DNA of 64,000 bases from Sipunculus nudus (taxonomy: Eukaryota > Annelida > Sipuncula > Golfingiida > Sipunculidae). The stretch lies in NCBI GenBank assembly GCA_026874595.1, contig CM049320.1, forward strand, positions 42,790,714 to 42,854,713. The letters are read 5' to 3'. The position numbers were made by a program, and so were the translations under genes. The notes beneath the pieces were generated by a model, which searched no databases, was not told the DNA's origin, and worked only from the letters and a program-made list of their open reading frames with translations. Positions 29,110 to 41,214 of this stretch are shown one piece after another (the first letter of the stretch is position 1; each line of letters begins with the position of its first letter).

Positions 29110-30330
29110 TTGATTTTGAGGTTATGAGGTCAAAGGTCAAGGTCACAGGACACACCTTTAAAAAGATGTGGATGCATTTTCAGCCAAACATTTCATCTCA
29201 GATCTTTCATCTTGCACATATAGTTCACCTGCCATGAGAGGAAGAACCCTATCAATTTTGAGGTCACAAGGTCAAAGGTGAAGGTCACAGAAGCCATCTG
29301 TCCAAAAATTAGTTTCTGGATGATAATTCCTTCTTTTATTGATGTATGGATTTCAAACTCGACTTGTATTTGACCCATTGGAAAAGCAAGACCTGAATTG
29401 ATTTTGGGGTCATGAGGTCAAAGGTCAAGGTCACAGGAAACCTCTTTAAAAAGATTGTGGATGCATTTTCAGCCAAACAATTCATGTCAGATCTTTCATC
29501 TTGCACATATAGTTCACCTGCCAAGAGTGGAAGACCCCTATCAATTTTGAGGTCACAAGGTCAAAGGTGAAGGTCACAGGAGCCATCTGTCCAAAAATTA
29601 GTTTCTGGATGATAACTCCTGCTTTTATTGATGTATGGATTTCAAACTTGACTTGTATATGTCCCATTGGAAAAGCAAGACCCAAATTGATTTTGGGGTC
29701 ATGAGGTCAAAGGTCAAGGTCACAGGACACACCTTTAAAAAGATGTGGATGCATTTTCAGCCAAACATTTCATCTCAGATCTTTCATCTTGCACATATAG
29801 TTCTCCTGCCAAGAGAGGAAGAACACTATCAATTTTGAGGTCACAAGGTCAAAGGTGAAGGTCACAGGAGCCATCTGTCCAAAAATTAGTTTCTGGATGA
29901 TAATTCCTTCTTTTATTGATGTATGGATTTCAAACTTGACTTGTATATGTCCCATTGGAAAAGCAAGACCCAAATTGATTTTGGGGTCATGAGGTTAAAG
30001 GTCAAGGTCACAGGACACATCTTTAAAAAGATGTGGATGCATTTTCAGCCAAACATTTTATCTCAGATCTTTCATCTTGCACATATAGTTCTCCTGCCAA
30101 GAGAGGAAGAACACTATCAATTTTGAGGTCACAAGGCCAAAGGTGAAGGTCACAGGAGCCATCTGTCCAAAAATTAGTTTCTGGGTGATAATTCCTGCTT
30201 TATTGATGTTTAGATTTCAAACTTAACTTCCATATGTCCCATTGGAAAAGCAAGACCAGAATTGATTTTGGGGTCATGAGGTCAAAGGTCAAGGTCACAG
30301 GACACATCTTTAAAAAGATCAAGGTCACAG
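29110..30330 (+). repeat. tandem core of family B, right part
   Basis: Eight or so further AGGTCA-box units follow the nested insertion, at roughly 140-150-bp spacing and with the same two-unit alternation. Units here are more alike than those on the left, consistent with recent local amplification. Minus-strand and plus-strand ORFs in this stretch are the repeat read repeatedly and are not genes. Confidence 0.8.
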
Positions 30331-31118
30331 GACCAACATCTTCAACAAGATTGTGGATTGTTAGATGGAAGAAACAATAAATATGCCAAGTGTCAGTATA
30401 TGCTGCTAAAAATGGGGGTCTTTTTATAAAGGGGGTGGGGGCCTACTATGTCTGGGGATACTCTGGCACCTGCGGTGCCAAGAAATGTCTAGTTTAAATG
30501 TGTGAATTTTGTACATTCTGGATTCTCAACACCATTGTTTGGTGAAAACTGAATAAATACCAGACATGGTGGGAATACTTTGCAATTGTATTTAAATACG
30601 AATATGAATATGTACTCCATTATAAAATTTCTTGCATAAAGAATGGGAATTCAGGAAAAAATGAAAGTATATGAATACCAGTGCAAATACTTTCCAAATG
30701 TATTCATGAATGCATTCATGAATATATTCTTTAATATTATTTTAATAATCATTTCAGTTATATTTCATTTTAAAAATCATACGATTCCCTTATTATTTTT
30801 AATAAAAATTATATCTGGGACAATATTTGTAATTTTTTTAATAAATAGTTAAACTCTTATATTATATGTTCTGCTTATAAGTTATATGGCCAAGTCAAAA
30901 TCTGTGTGACAATAGTACTCCATTTGTTAATAAAATAAATGAAATCAATTCTCTTCTCTGTCTCCAAAGGTACTATCAAAATCATACATAAGCTTAACAA
31001 CAACAACTCATAATACAGCTTATACTTATTACCACACAAAACCAGCATGTGCCTCATTTCTAAATCATATTTTTTTATCATATATAACAGCTGAGCGCCG
31101 TGACCCATAGGTCCCTTG

Positions 31119-32196
31119 TTTTTCATGTACAAATTCAACTGATTATCAGAACCAGCAGAGACATTGGTGAAATTGAACTGAACTGGTGCTCAAAAACACA
31201 ATCTCTGTCTTAAAATATATTAAATGATTTCATTTTTTTAGTAAAAATTTGAAATAATTAGGACTTTTCTGGTCATTGTTGATGTGCCACATACTTAATT
31301 ATCGATTTTGATAGAAATACTGTCCTTTTCAGCTTGTTAAAAATAGCAGTCATGAAGATACCTTCATCACTCATACACATCATGCTCACCACCAGAGAAA
31401 TAAAAAAAAATGTTTATGACATGTCCACTTGTAATCCTCAGACCATGCAACATTGATACATTATTTAAAACTTTAATATGACAGTCATAACAACCACACT
31501 GTTCATCAGCTTCAGATTTATGCTTGAAATCATTTTTTTTTACTATTATAAAAATTCAGTCCAGGTTATGCAAATGAAATAGATAAATAAATTTCAGTTT
31601 CCTGAAAAATAAGAAAGCCCTATTGAGCACTCTCTCCCAAATTGTCATGAATTACAAATGCTCACATAAGAGCAGAGGGTCCTTGTTTACTGGCCTGAGC
31701 TGACTTGTAAGCATGCTGAGCTATAGCCATGAACCATTGTCTTACATACGTCTTTCTGTCTGTCAGTCAGATAGCTCAGGTAGGAGAGAAAAAAATTCTT
31801 TTCATAAGACCTAGTTCTAACTTAACACGCAGACACCAGTGTAATCTGAGAAACATGAATGTAATATTCTGTGATCTATGGAATGGAAACACCTTTTCAA
31901 ACATCATAAAATTTTTTAAAATTTTTTATTAGTATTTTACATTTTTCCTCCTACTAAAATAATATGTAAGCCTCATATAAACACCTACATATTCCTCTCA
32001 GCAAACAAATTTGAATTTAATCTGCATGGATAGCCGGTGAGGTGATGGTGAGGATATGGTGAGCAGGAGTGAAATGCTACTGCAATAAAAATAAGTGTAT
32101 AAAAGCTCCCTCTTTCTCAGTAATAAATGCATAGATGACCTTTAATTTACCATCTTTACTTATCTTGCCTCATATGTAGTATAAGACTATTTAATT
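31119..32196. other. non-coding, with a decayed element start near 31,690
   Basis: No gene seen. At 31,690-31,780 a degenerate family C 5' end (CTGAGCTGACTTGTAAGC ... CTGTCTGTCAGTC) is visible without a matching 3' end. Confidence 0.5.
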
Positions 32197-34418
32197 GTAT
32201 CCGCCTAAACAAAGTTTTGTGGATACTATGTTTTTGACCGGGTTGCACTGCCGCCGCTGCCGCGTTCGTTTCCGGAGAACTCCTCTCAGACTACTGGACG
32301 GATTTTTCCGAAACTTACACAAATTATCGTGTCACATGTGAACTGGTGCCTAACCAAGTGGCCTTGACCTCTGACCTTTCCTCTCTGCCCAGTGTCCATT
32401 TGTGGGTCTGTTTCCACACATAAACGCACATATCTTGGGAACCGTTTGACCAATCAGGAAAAAAATTTTACACAAATGTAGCCCTTGGATAGCTTTATAA
32501 CATACACAAACAAAAGTGGCGCCACCTGCAACCATGTTTGCACAGTGTCCATCTGTTCATCTGCCTTGGGTTAAAATCACTCATATCTCTGCAGTGGTTT
32601 GATTAATTGTATCCGCCAAAACAGAGTTTTGTGGATACTATGTTTTCAGCTGCACGCCACCGCCGCCGAATAGGTGTCCAGAGAACTCCTCCGTAACCGC
32701 TGGGTGGAATTTTACAAAACCCGGGATTATGTTCGGGTCACATGTGAACTGCTGCGCCTCGATTTTGTTTTTTCCTCTGACCTTTCCTCTGCGCTCTGGG
32801 TCCGTTTGTGCGTCTGTTTCCACACATAAACCCACATATCTCGGGAACCGTTTGACGGATCAGGGAAATTTTTTTGCACAAATGTAGCCCTTGGAGAGCT
32901 TTAAAACATACACAAAAAATGGTGGCGCCACCTGCAACCATGTTTGCACAGTGTCCATCTGTTGCAGACATCCAAGCTCATATCTCGGGAACCGATTGGG
33001 CCAAAATTTTGCATGTGTATAGATCTCACATAGCTCTTTATCATACGCAAAACTGGTGGCGCCACCTGCAGCCATGTTTGCATAGCTCCCGTCTGTTTGA
33101 CTGCCATGGGATAAAATCACTCATATCTCAGCAGTGGTTTGACATATCTGCCTAAAATTTTGCAGGTTTATACATCCCCGACAGCTCTCTTGATTTTATG
33201 ACAGGTGGCGCCACCTGCATTTTAGTTTATGCAGCAGACATCCAAGCTCATATCTTGGGAACCGTTTGACCGATTGGGCCAAAATTTTGCATGTGTATAG
33301 ATCTCATACAGCTCTTTATCATACGCAAAACTGGTGGCGCCACCTGCAACCATTTTTGCACAGCTTCCATCTGTTTGTCTGCCACGGGCTGAAATCACTC
33401 ATAAACATATAGTGGTTTGACTTATCTGCCTCAAATTTTGCATATGTATACAACTTGGACGGCTTTCTGGATTTTGTGGTAGATGGCGCAACCTACATAC
33501 ACCATTTGACTGCAGACATCCATGCTAATATGCAACACTTCACTCTATTTCCCCTTGCCACTCAATCCATGCCTCACTTCACCCGTTCCACTCTGATTTA
33601 GGCGGATACACGTAGTCGCTTGTCCACTACCCATATTCTAGTTCACCTAAAATTCGGCATGCGTATACATCCTAGATAGCTTTCTTGATTTTATCACAGG
33701 TGTCGCCACCTACATTCATGTAAACGCTGCAGACATCCAAACTCATATCTCAGGAACCGTTTGACCAATCAGGAAAAAAATTTTGCACAAATGTAGCCCT
33801 TGGATAGCTTAATAACATACACAAAAATGGTGGTGCCACCTGCAGCCATTTTTTGCACAGAGTCCATCTGTTTGTCTGCCTTGGGCTAAAATCTATCATA
33901 TCTCTGCGGTGGTTTGACCAAATTACCTGTAATTCGGCATGCGTATACATCCTGAATAGCTTTCTTGATTTTATGACAGGTGGCGCAGGCTTCATTCACT
34001 TTCACGCTGCAGACATTAATGCTTATATCTCCGGACTCTTTTGACCAATCAGGAAAAAAAAATTACACAAATGTAGCCCTTGGATAGCTTTATAAGATAC
34101 ACAAAAATGGTGGCGCCATCTGCAGCAATTTTTGCACAGCGTCCATCTGTTTGTCTGCTGTGGGATAAAATCACTCATATCTCTGCAGTGGTTTGACTTT
34201 TCCACCTGAAATTTTGCATGTGTATACATCTTGGATAGTTTCTCATGCAAATAACAGGTGGCGCCACCTACAATCATGTTTATGTGGCTGAGATCCATTC
34301 TAATATGTAACACATGTAACCCTATTTCCCCTTGCCACTCAATCCATGCCTCACATCACCCGTTCTACTCTGATTTTGGCGGATACACGTAGTCGCTTGT
34401 CGACTACCCGTATTCTAG
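32197..34418 (+). mobile_element. family A HINE-like element, outer copy
   Basis: 5' end GTATCCGCCTAAAC folding on GTTTTGTGGATAC, then a short GCC-rich tract. Core repeats have GGTGGCGCCACC palindromes. The 3' end has TTTGGCGGATAC, hairpin GTAGTCG-CTTGT-CGACTAC and CTAG at 34,415-34,418. Flanks are TTAATT on the left and TTAATAG on the right. Interrupted by another family A copy at 32,609-33,641. Confidence 0.7.
32609..33641 (+). mobile_element. family A HINE-like element nested in family A
   Basis: A complete second copy: 5' GTATCCGCCAAAACAGAG, and 3' GGCGGATAC, a hairpin with one mismatch, then CTAG at 33,638-33,641. The host phrase is GACTAATTCACCTAAAATT, intact at about 40,150 and 40,431; here it is split as GATTAATT and TTCACCTAAAATT. 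This shows a TT target directly. Confidence 0.75.
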
Positions 34419-34640
34419 TTAATAGAGGTCTAGCAACAGACATTTGTTTCAATCAGCCCTGGCAAGTCCAAAAGCAGGACACATTTTGTAACCTTTCAAG
34501 CATTATTTTCTCTTTTGGCCCAGATCATCATGATAACTTACACCAAAATGAATGTAAATTCCATGACTTGTCTTTATGAGATGCTGATTAGAGTGAGTTT
34601 ACTTCCTTAACAAAAAAAAAACCAAATTTGGTTGTCTCTT
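34419..34640. other. short non-coding spacer
   Basis: No repeat or gene recognised between the family A element and the first unit of the 80-bp minisatellite. Confidence 0.4.
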
Positions 34641-37199
34641 TGCTGTGTTGGCTGTATTCTTGCAGAGTGACACAATTTATGATACTAATATAACATTTTG
34701 TTCTCTCTGTAAACTGTGACAGCCTTTGTTGTGCTTGCTGTATTGTTACTGAGTGACACCATGTATGATATGACGTTTTGTTCCTTCCGCAGACTGTGAC
34801 AGTCTTTGCTGTGCTGGCTGTGATTTTAGCTCAGCTGACTGTAAGTCATCTGAGCTATAGCGATCACTCTTTGTCAGTCTGTCTGTCTGTCCGTCCGTCT
34901 GTCGTTCTGTCCGTCTGTCCGTGTCCGTTAACCTGGCACAAATCGTCACCGCTGGACCTAGAGTCTTGTAACTTTACATTCTGAGAGGTCCATGAAAAAT
35001 CCTTTGAAACCAGAAATTAGGTCTCTGTTACCCATATCCTTCAAGCTATGGGGCCCCAAAGTACTCCCCAGAATATTCAAACATTTCATACAGAAACTTC
35101 AATATCTCATTAACTACATCACTGATGGTCATGGTTTTTTGCATACATATTGATCATGAGAAGTTTCATCAGTTCCTGCAGACTGGTGGTGCCACCTGTA
35201 TTTTTCGATTTATTACAAATTTTTTTCTCTATTTTGAGACCTTTAAAAATGTGAACATATGTTAACAGGGCACAAATTGTAAAGACTGGACCTAGAATCT
35301 TAATTCTTGATACACTGAGAGACCTATGATAAGTCTCCATGGAAACCAGAAATTAGGTCTGTGTTACCCATATCCTTAGAGCTATGGGGCCCCAAAGTAA
35401 CCCCCCCCCCCCCCCCCCAGAATAGTAAAAAATTTCATACAAAAACTTCAATATCTCATTAACTACATCACTGATGGTCATTTTTTTTTTGCATACATAT
35501 TGATCATGAGATGTTTCATCAGTGTCTGCAGACTGGTGGCGCCACCTGTATTTTTAGATTTTTTACAAATTGTTTTCTCTATTTTTGAGACCTTTAAAAC
35601 TGTGAACATCTGTCAACGGGGCACAAATTGTAAAGACTGGACCTAGAATCTTCATTCCTCACACAGTGAGAGACCTATTAAAAGTCTCTATGGAAACCTG
35701 AAATAAGGTCTCTGTTACCTATATCCTTTGAGCTGTGGGGCTCCCAATTGCCACCCAGAATAATGGAAAATTTAATAAAAACAAATTGCAACATCTCAAT
35801 AACTACAACACTGATGGTCATGATTTTTGGCATACATATTGATCAAGAGGTGTTCCATCAGTTCCTGTAGACTGGTGGTGCTACCTGTATTTTTTCAAAT
35901 TTTTACAATTATTTTTCTCTATTTTTGAGACCTTTAAGGATGTAGTTATCTGTCAACAGGGTACAAATAGTAACCACTGGACCTAGAATCTTCATTCTTG
36001 ATACACAGCGAGACCCTTGAAAAGTCTCCATGGAAACCTGAAATTAGGTCTCTGCTACCCATATCCTTTGAGCTATGGCACTCAAGTACAGCTCAGAATA
36101 ATGGAAAAATTGTTACAAAAGCTGAATAATCTGAACAACTGTTGCAGAGATCACCATAATTGTTTGTATTGATATTGATCATGGAGTGTCTCATCAGTTT
36201 CTGCAGACTGGTGGCACCACCTGTATTTGTTCGGGTTTTTTTACAAACTTTTTTCTCTATTTTTGAGACCTTTAAAGATATGAACATCTGTTATTTGGGC
36301 ACAAATTGTAATAACTGGACCTAGAATCTTCATTCTTGACACACTTGGAGACCCATGAAAAGTGTCTATGAAAACCTGAAATTAGGTCTCTGTTACCCAT
36401 ATCCTTCAAGCTATAGGACTCCAAAATATCCCTCAGAATAATGGAAAATTTGATACAAAAGCTGAAGTATCTGAACAACTAATCCAGAGATCACAATGAT
36501 TCTTTGCGTGGATATTGACCATTAAGTGTTTTTATTAATTTCTGCAGACTGGTGAAACCACCTGTATTTTTTTTAAAGATTATGCATTTTTTCTCCAATT
36601 TTGAGATATATAAATACAGTCACAATCTTGGCCTGTTGGTTAATTTGTTTGATGCTTCAGTTGAATGGGTATATACTACCATTCAGATGATAAAATTTCC
36701 TTTGGTGAATCTCTTTCCAGTCAGCTGAGCGTCATGACCCATGGGTCACTTGTTGCTGTGTGACACTATGTATGATATGATGTTTTGTTCTCTCTCTAAA
36801 CTGTGACAGCCTTTGCTGTGCTGGTTGTATTGTTGCTGACTGACACTATGTATGATATGATGTTTTGTTCTCTCTGTAAACTGTGACAGCCTTTGCTGTG
36901 CTGGTTGTATTGTTGCTGAGTGACACTATGTATGATATGATGTTTTGTTCTCTCTCTAAACTGTGACAGCCTTTGCAGTGCTGGTTGTATTGTTGCTGAG
37001 TGACACCATGTATGATATGATGTTTTGTTCTCTCTGTAAACTGTGACAGCCTTTGCTGTGCTGGTTGTATTGTTGCTGAGTGACACCATGTATGATATGA
37101 TGTTTTGTTCTCTCTGCAGACTGTGACAGCCTTTGCTGTGCTGGATGTGTTTTTGCTGAGTGACACCATGTATGATATAACGTTTTGTTCTCTCTGCAG
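34641..37199 (+). repeat. 80-bp minisatellite carrying the exon 1 splice acceptor
   Basis: Eight upstream units precede the exon, each containing a version of TTTTGTTCTCTCTGCAG joined to ACTGTGACAGCCTTTGCTGT, the first bases of the exon at 37,200. Unit starts can be read at 36,811, 36,891, 36,971, 37,051 and 37,131, exactly 80 bp apart; older units lie at about 34,641-34,823. The AG is kept in three units (near 34,793, 37,119 and the functional site) and changed to AA (CTGTAA, CTCTAA) in the others. A 1.9-kb mobile element (34,826-36,752) splits the third unit. Confidence 0.85.
34826..36752 (+). mobile_element. C''-type HINE-like element inside the minisatellite
   Basis: It starts TTTAGCTCAGCTGACTG, with GTCT/GTCC microsatellite (34,872-34,926), and ends CAGCTGAGCGTCATGACC with palindrome and CACTTG at 36,752. 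Core units of about 330 bp contain GGACCTAGAATCTTCATTC and a GGTGGCGCCACC palindrome (35,534). Neighbouring 80-bp units give the uninterrupted target (GCTGTATTGTTGCTGAG). Confidence 0.7.
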
Positions 37200-37374
37200 A
37201 CTGTGACAGCCTTTGCTGTGCTGGCTGTGGTTTTGCCTACTGCTCTTCAGAGTCAGGAATGTCGTGTTCATGACCCATGTGATTTAGGTCTGACAGTAAA
37301 GCCGGCAGGAGCTACGTTGTGTCATGGAAACGCAAGTGTGAGGCGATGCTGTGTTGCCAGCGCATGTGATGAAG
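37200..37374 (+). CDS. TNF receptor superfamily member, exon 1 of those visible (signal peptide, first cysteine-rich repeat)
   Basis: The exon follows CTCTCTGCAG and ends GATGAAG before GTATGT; it starts in phase 0 and ends in phase 1. The first ~20 residues are hydrophobic (AFAVLAVVLPTAL) and followed by QSQEC, which looks like the core and cleavage region of a signal peptide. No in-frame ATG lies between the acceptor and that core, so the initiator must be in an upstream exon that I could not locate. Six cysteines follow (ECR, PCD, LCH, RCC, ACD) with one N-glycosylation sequon (NAS), fitting a first TNFR cysteine-rich domain. The first ~37 bases of the exon are homologous to the 80-bp minisatellite units upstream. 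The receptor would sit in the plasma membrane and bind a TNF-family ligand; this is inference from family. Confidence 0.8.
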
Positions 37375-38093
37375 GTATGTCCAAACCTGACTGTAGATGC
37401 AGCTTAGAAACCTCCCCCTGAATTGTCTATCCATCTCACTTCAGTAACACAGGTTCACTTGTTGAGGGGCATAACAAATGATGTCCTCTAATACCTATGA
37501 ATGGGTGACCTTAACCTAGGATAAAGAAATCACCCTGTGTCACAATGGTTTGTAAATCCTTTGACTTAAAAATATATTATGTTGATCCAGATTACCTAAA
37601 AAATGTAATTGATGTTCCTTGGGCATTACACTTACCCTCAGAAAAGTTTCACCATATTTCATAGTCTTTAGCTCGCCCGGAACAAAGTTCAGGAGAGCTA
37701 ATACCACACCCAGGGCATTATAAGCCTCAGTATCATCAGTAGACAGCTCAGGTTAAAGTTTTTTTATCTCTTATAACTCGGCATCCAATTCAAAGTCAGA
37801 GATCACCAGACTTTGTGACATCATGATGACTTAGCACTTTCATGCATTTTCATGAAATTCATTCAAGTATTTACCAATATAGTTTCTTACCTGAATTATA
37901 CAATCTGCATATTTAATGAGGCCTGTCTATCCAACTCTCTGTTAAACGGGCACATCTTGAAATCGTTGGACCTATGAATCCAAAATTTTACACACAGTTA
38001 TGTAACTTTATTTGGGCAGCACCAGCAGTAACCACCACCTGCAGAAATTAATCTCTGTACTTTTGTCTGTCTCTCTCTCTCAGACCCATCACC
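37375..38093. other. intron sequence with decayed element start
   Basis: Start of the 7.6-kb intron between exons 1 and 2. At about 37,668 a phrase TTTAGCTCGCCCGGAACAAA resembles another class of element 5' end in which AGCTC pairs with GAGCT 25-30 bp later (TTCAGGAGAGCT). A CT tract lies at 38,071-38,081. Confidence 0.45.
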
Positions 38094-39745
38094 TTTTGTA
38101 GTTCACCTGTGAACTTATGCCATGGTGCAGCATCCGCCGTCCACTGTCAACTGTCCACCGTCTGTTACCAAATATCTCAACAGCCACAGCAGCTGCCTTC
38201 ATGAAACTCTGCAGAATTACTGATCATGGGATGAATATGCAAAAATAAGCTTTTGGTGGCGCCACCTATGTTGACCTAGTTTCTGCGGGCCAAAATGGTC
38301 TTTTTTACTTCTTCCAAGATAAGTCATAAAGTATAAATATTATGGCCTTCATATCATAGGCAAAAGTTCCTTAGAGGAAGGGGAAAATTTGAGTATAAAT
38401 TCAGTCAAGTCATTTTCAAAATGGTGTCTCTACAGAACTTAAATTGTTTCGATCGCAAATTTTGGCAACTTGATGTGTTTCCATACATGATGTATTGTCT
38501 GATACCAAATATCTTAGGAACTGCTAGCCCCTTCAGTTTCAAATTTCACAGGAATATTGATCATGTGACAGGCTAAATGATTTTGACCTCCAGGTGGCGC
38601 CACCTGTGTTGACCTACTTTCTGCTGGTTGTAATGGTCTTTTCTGCTTTTTCCAAGATAAGTCATAAAGTATTAATATGTTGGCCTTCTTCTCACAGGCA
38701 AAAGTTCTTTAGAGGAAGTGGACTAATTTGAGTATAAATTCAGTCAAGTCATTTTCAAAATGGCATCTCTACGGAACTTTAAATTGTGTCGATCATAAAA
38801 TTTGGCAACTTGATGTGTTTCCATACATGATGTATTGTCTGTTACCAAATATCTTAGGAACTGCTACAGCCTTCAGTTTCAAATTTCACAGGAATATTGA
38901 TCATGTGACTGCGCAATGATTTTGACCTCCAGGTGGCGCCACCTGTGTTGACCTTTCTGCTGGTTGTAATGGTCTTTTCTGCTTTTTTTCCAAGATAAGT
39001 CATAAAGTATTAATATGTTGGCCTTCATCTCATAGGCAAAAGTTCTTTAGAGGAAGGGGAATAATGTGAGTATAAATTCAGTCAAGTCATTTTCAAAATG
39101 GCATCTCTATGGAACTTCAAATTGTGTCTATCGCAAAATTTGGCAACTTGATGTGTTTCCATACATGATGTATTGTTTGTTACCAAATATCTTAGGAACT
39201 GCTGCAGCTTTCAGTTTTAAATTTCACAGGAATATTAATCATGTGACTGCTAAATGATTTTGACCTCCAGGTGGCGCCACCTGTGTTGACCTACTTTGTG
39301 CTGGTTGTAATGGTCTTTTCGGCTTTTTCACAGATAACTTATAAAGTGATAATATTGTGGCCTTCATATCATAGGCAACAGTTCCTTAGAAGAAGTTGAA
39401 TAATTTGAGTATAAATTCAGTCAAGTCATTTTCAAAATGGCGTCTCTACGGAACTTTAAATTGTGTCGATCTCAAATTTTGGCAACTAGATGTGTTTCCA
39501 TACATGATGTATTGTCTGTTACCAAATATCTTAGGTACTGCTACAGCCTTCAGTTTCAAATTTCACAGGAATATTGATCATGTGACAGGCTAAATGATTT
39601 TGACCTCCAGGTGGCGCCACCTATGTTGACCTACTCTCGGCTGGTTGTAATGGTCTTTTCTGCTTTTTCCAAGATAAGTCATAAAGTATTAATATGTTGG
39701 CCTTCATCTCATAGGCAAAAGTTCTTTAGAGGAAGGGGAATAATT

Positions 39746-41214
39746 GTATCCGCCAAAACGAAGTTTTGCGGATACTATGTTTTTGACCGGGTTCCGCCGC
39801 CGCCGCCGCCGCGTTCGTTTCCGGAGAACTCCTCTGAGACTACTGGACAGATTTTTCCGAAACTTACACAAATTATCGGGTCACATGTGAACTGGTGCCT
39901 AACCAAGTTACCTTGACCTCTGACCTTTCGTCTCTGCCCAGCGTCCGTTTGTGCGTCTGTTTACACACATAAACCCATATATCTCGGGAACCGTTTGACC
40001 GATCCGGAAAATTTTTTTACACAAATGTAGCCCTGGGATAGCTTTATAACATACACAACAAAAGGTGGCGCCACCTGCAACCATGTTTGCACAGTGTCCA
40101 TCTGTTCATCTGCCTGGGGTTAAAATCACTCATATCTCTGCAGTGGTTTGACTAATTCACCTAAAATTTGGCATGCATATACATCCTAGATAGCTTTCTC
40201 AATTTTATGACAGGTGGCGCCACCTACATTCACGTTAACGCTCCACACATAAACCCATATATCTCGGGAACCGTTTGACCGATCCGGAAAAAAAATTTAC
40301 ACAAATGTAGCCCTGGGATAGCTTTATAACATACACAACAAAAGGTGGCGCCACCTGCAACCATGTTTGCACGGTGTCCATTTGTTCATCTGCCTGGGGT
40401 TAAAATCACTCATATCTCTGCAGTGGTTTGACTAATTCACCTAAAAATCGGCATGCATATACATCCTAGATAGCTTTCTTGATTTTGTGACAGGTGGCGC
40501 CACCTACATTCACGTTAACGCTCCACACATAAACCCATATATCTCGGGAACCGTTTGACCGATCCGGAAAAAAATTTTACACAAATGTAGCCCTGGGATA
40601 GCTTTATAACATACACAACAAAAGATGGCGCCACCTGCAACCATGTTTGCACAGTGTCCATTTGTTCATCTGCCTGGGGTTAAAATCACTCATATCTCTG
40701 CAATGGTTTGACTAATTCACCTAAAATTCGGCATGCGTATACATCCTAGATAGCTTCCTTGATTTTATGACAGGTGGCGCCACCTACATTCATGTTAACG
40801 CTGCAGACATCCAAGCTCATATCTCGGGAACCGTTTGACCGATCCGGAAAAAAAATTTACACAAATGTAGCCCTGGGATAGCTTTATAACATACACAACA
40901 AAAGGTGGCGCCACCTGCAACCATGTTTGCACAGCGTCCATCTGTTTGTCTGCTGTGGGATAAAATCACTCATATCTCTGCAGTGGTTTGACTTTTCCAC
41001 TTGAAATTTTGCATGTGTATATATCTTGGATAGTTTCTCGTTCAAATAACAGGTGGCGCCACCTACAATCATGTTTATGTGGCAGAGATCCAATACTAAT
41101 ATTTTACATATGTAACTCTATATCCCCTTGCCACTCAATCCATGCCTCACTTCACCTGTCCTTCTCTGATTTTGGCGGATACACGTAGTCGCTTGTCGAC
41201 TACCCGTATTCTAG
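39746..41214 (+). mobile_element. family A HINE-like element in a family D core unit
   Basis: Complete copy: GTATCCGCCAAAAC-GAA-GTTTTGCGGATAC hairpin, GCC microsatellite (39,793-39,812), 280-bp core units starting ACACATAAACCCATATATC at 39,965, 40,245 and 40,525, TTTGGCGGATAC, GTAGTCG hairpin and CTAG. The intact target GAATAATTTGAGTATAAATTC is present in the preceding D units at about 39,059 and 39,401. Confidence 0.8.

Larger units (their letters stand above)
25155..30492 (+). mobile_element. family B HINE-like element with AGGTCA-rich core
   Basis: It starts GTATCCCCAGACAAAG, which pairs with GGGGGATAC just downstream, followed by a GCC microsatellite (25,200-25,218). Core repeats of roughly 140-150 bp contain AGGTCAAAGGTCAAGGTCA. 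The 3' end has TGTCTGGGGATAC (inverse of the 5' end), the hairpin GGCACC-TGC-GGTGCC and CTAG at 30,489-30,492. The host reads ATCATTATT before and TTTAAATGTG after; the intact target is visible at about 24,128-24,145. It contains the nested element 26,615-29,050. Confidence 0.7.
20508..31118 (+). mobile_element. family C HINE-like element hosting a nest of three others
   Basis: 5' end TTTTAGCTCAGCTGACT with a GTCC microsatellite (20,556-20,622); 3' end CAGCTGAGCGCCGTGACC with CCCTTG before TTTT at 31,118. Own sequence is 20,508-22,145, 24,762-25,154 and 30,493-31,118. Interruptions are a second family C copy (22,146-24,761) and family B (25,155-30,492), which itself carries a further element (26,615-29,050). 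Joining the three host pieces gives an element of about 2.7 kb that is co-linear with the inner copy at 22,146. Confidence 0.65.

Noticed and set aside
25825-30330. AGGTCA boxes as an enhancer of the receptor gene
   Set aside because: They lie at least 6.8 kb upstream inside transposable elements and nothing in the sequence ties them to this gene.
32197-34418. piggyBac-type element because TTAA flanks both ends
   Set aside because: TTAA holds at this copy only; other A copies sit in AATAATT/TTTGAG or GATTAATT/TTCACC, and the ends have unequal hairpins instead of matching terminal repeats.
36796-37271. Minus-strand ORFs of 97 and 141 codons
   Set aside because: They are the reverse reading of the 80-bp minisatellite; the protein is the same repeat over and over with shifting frame.
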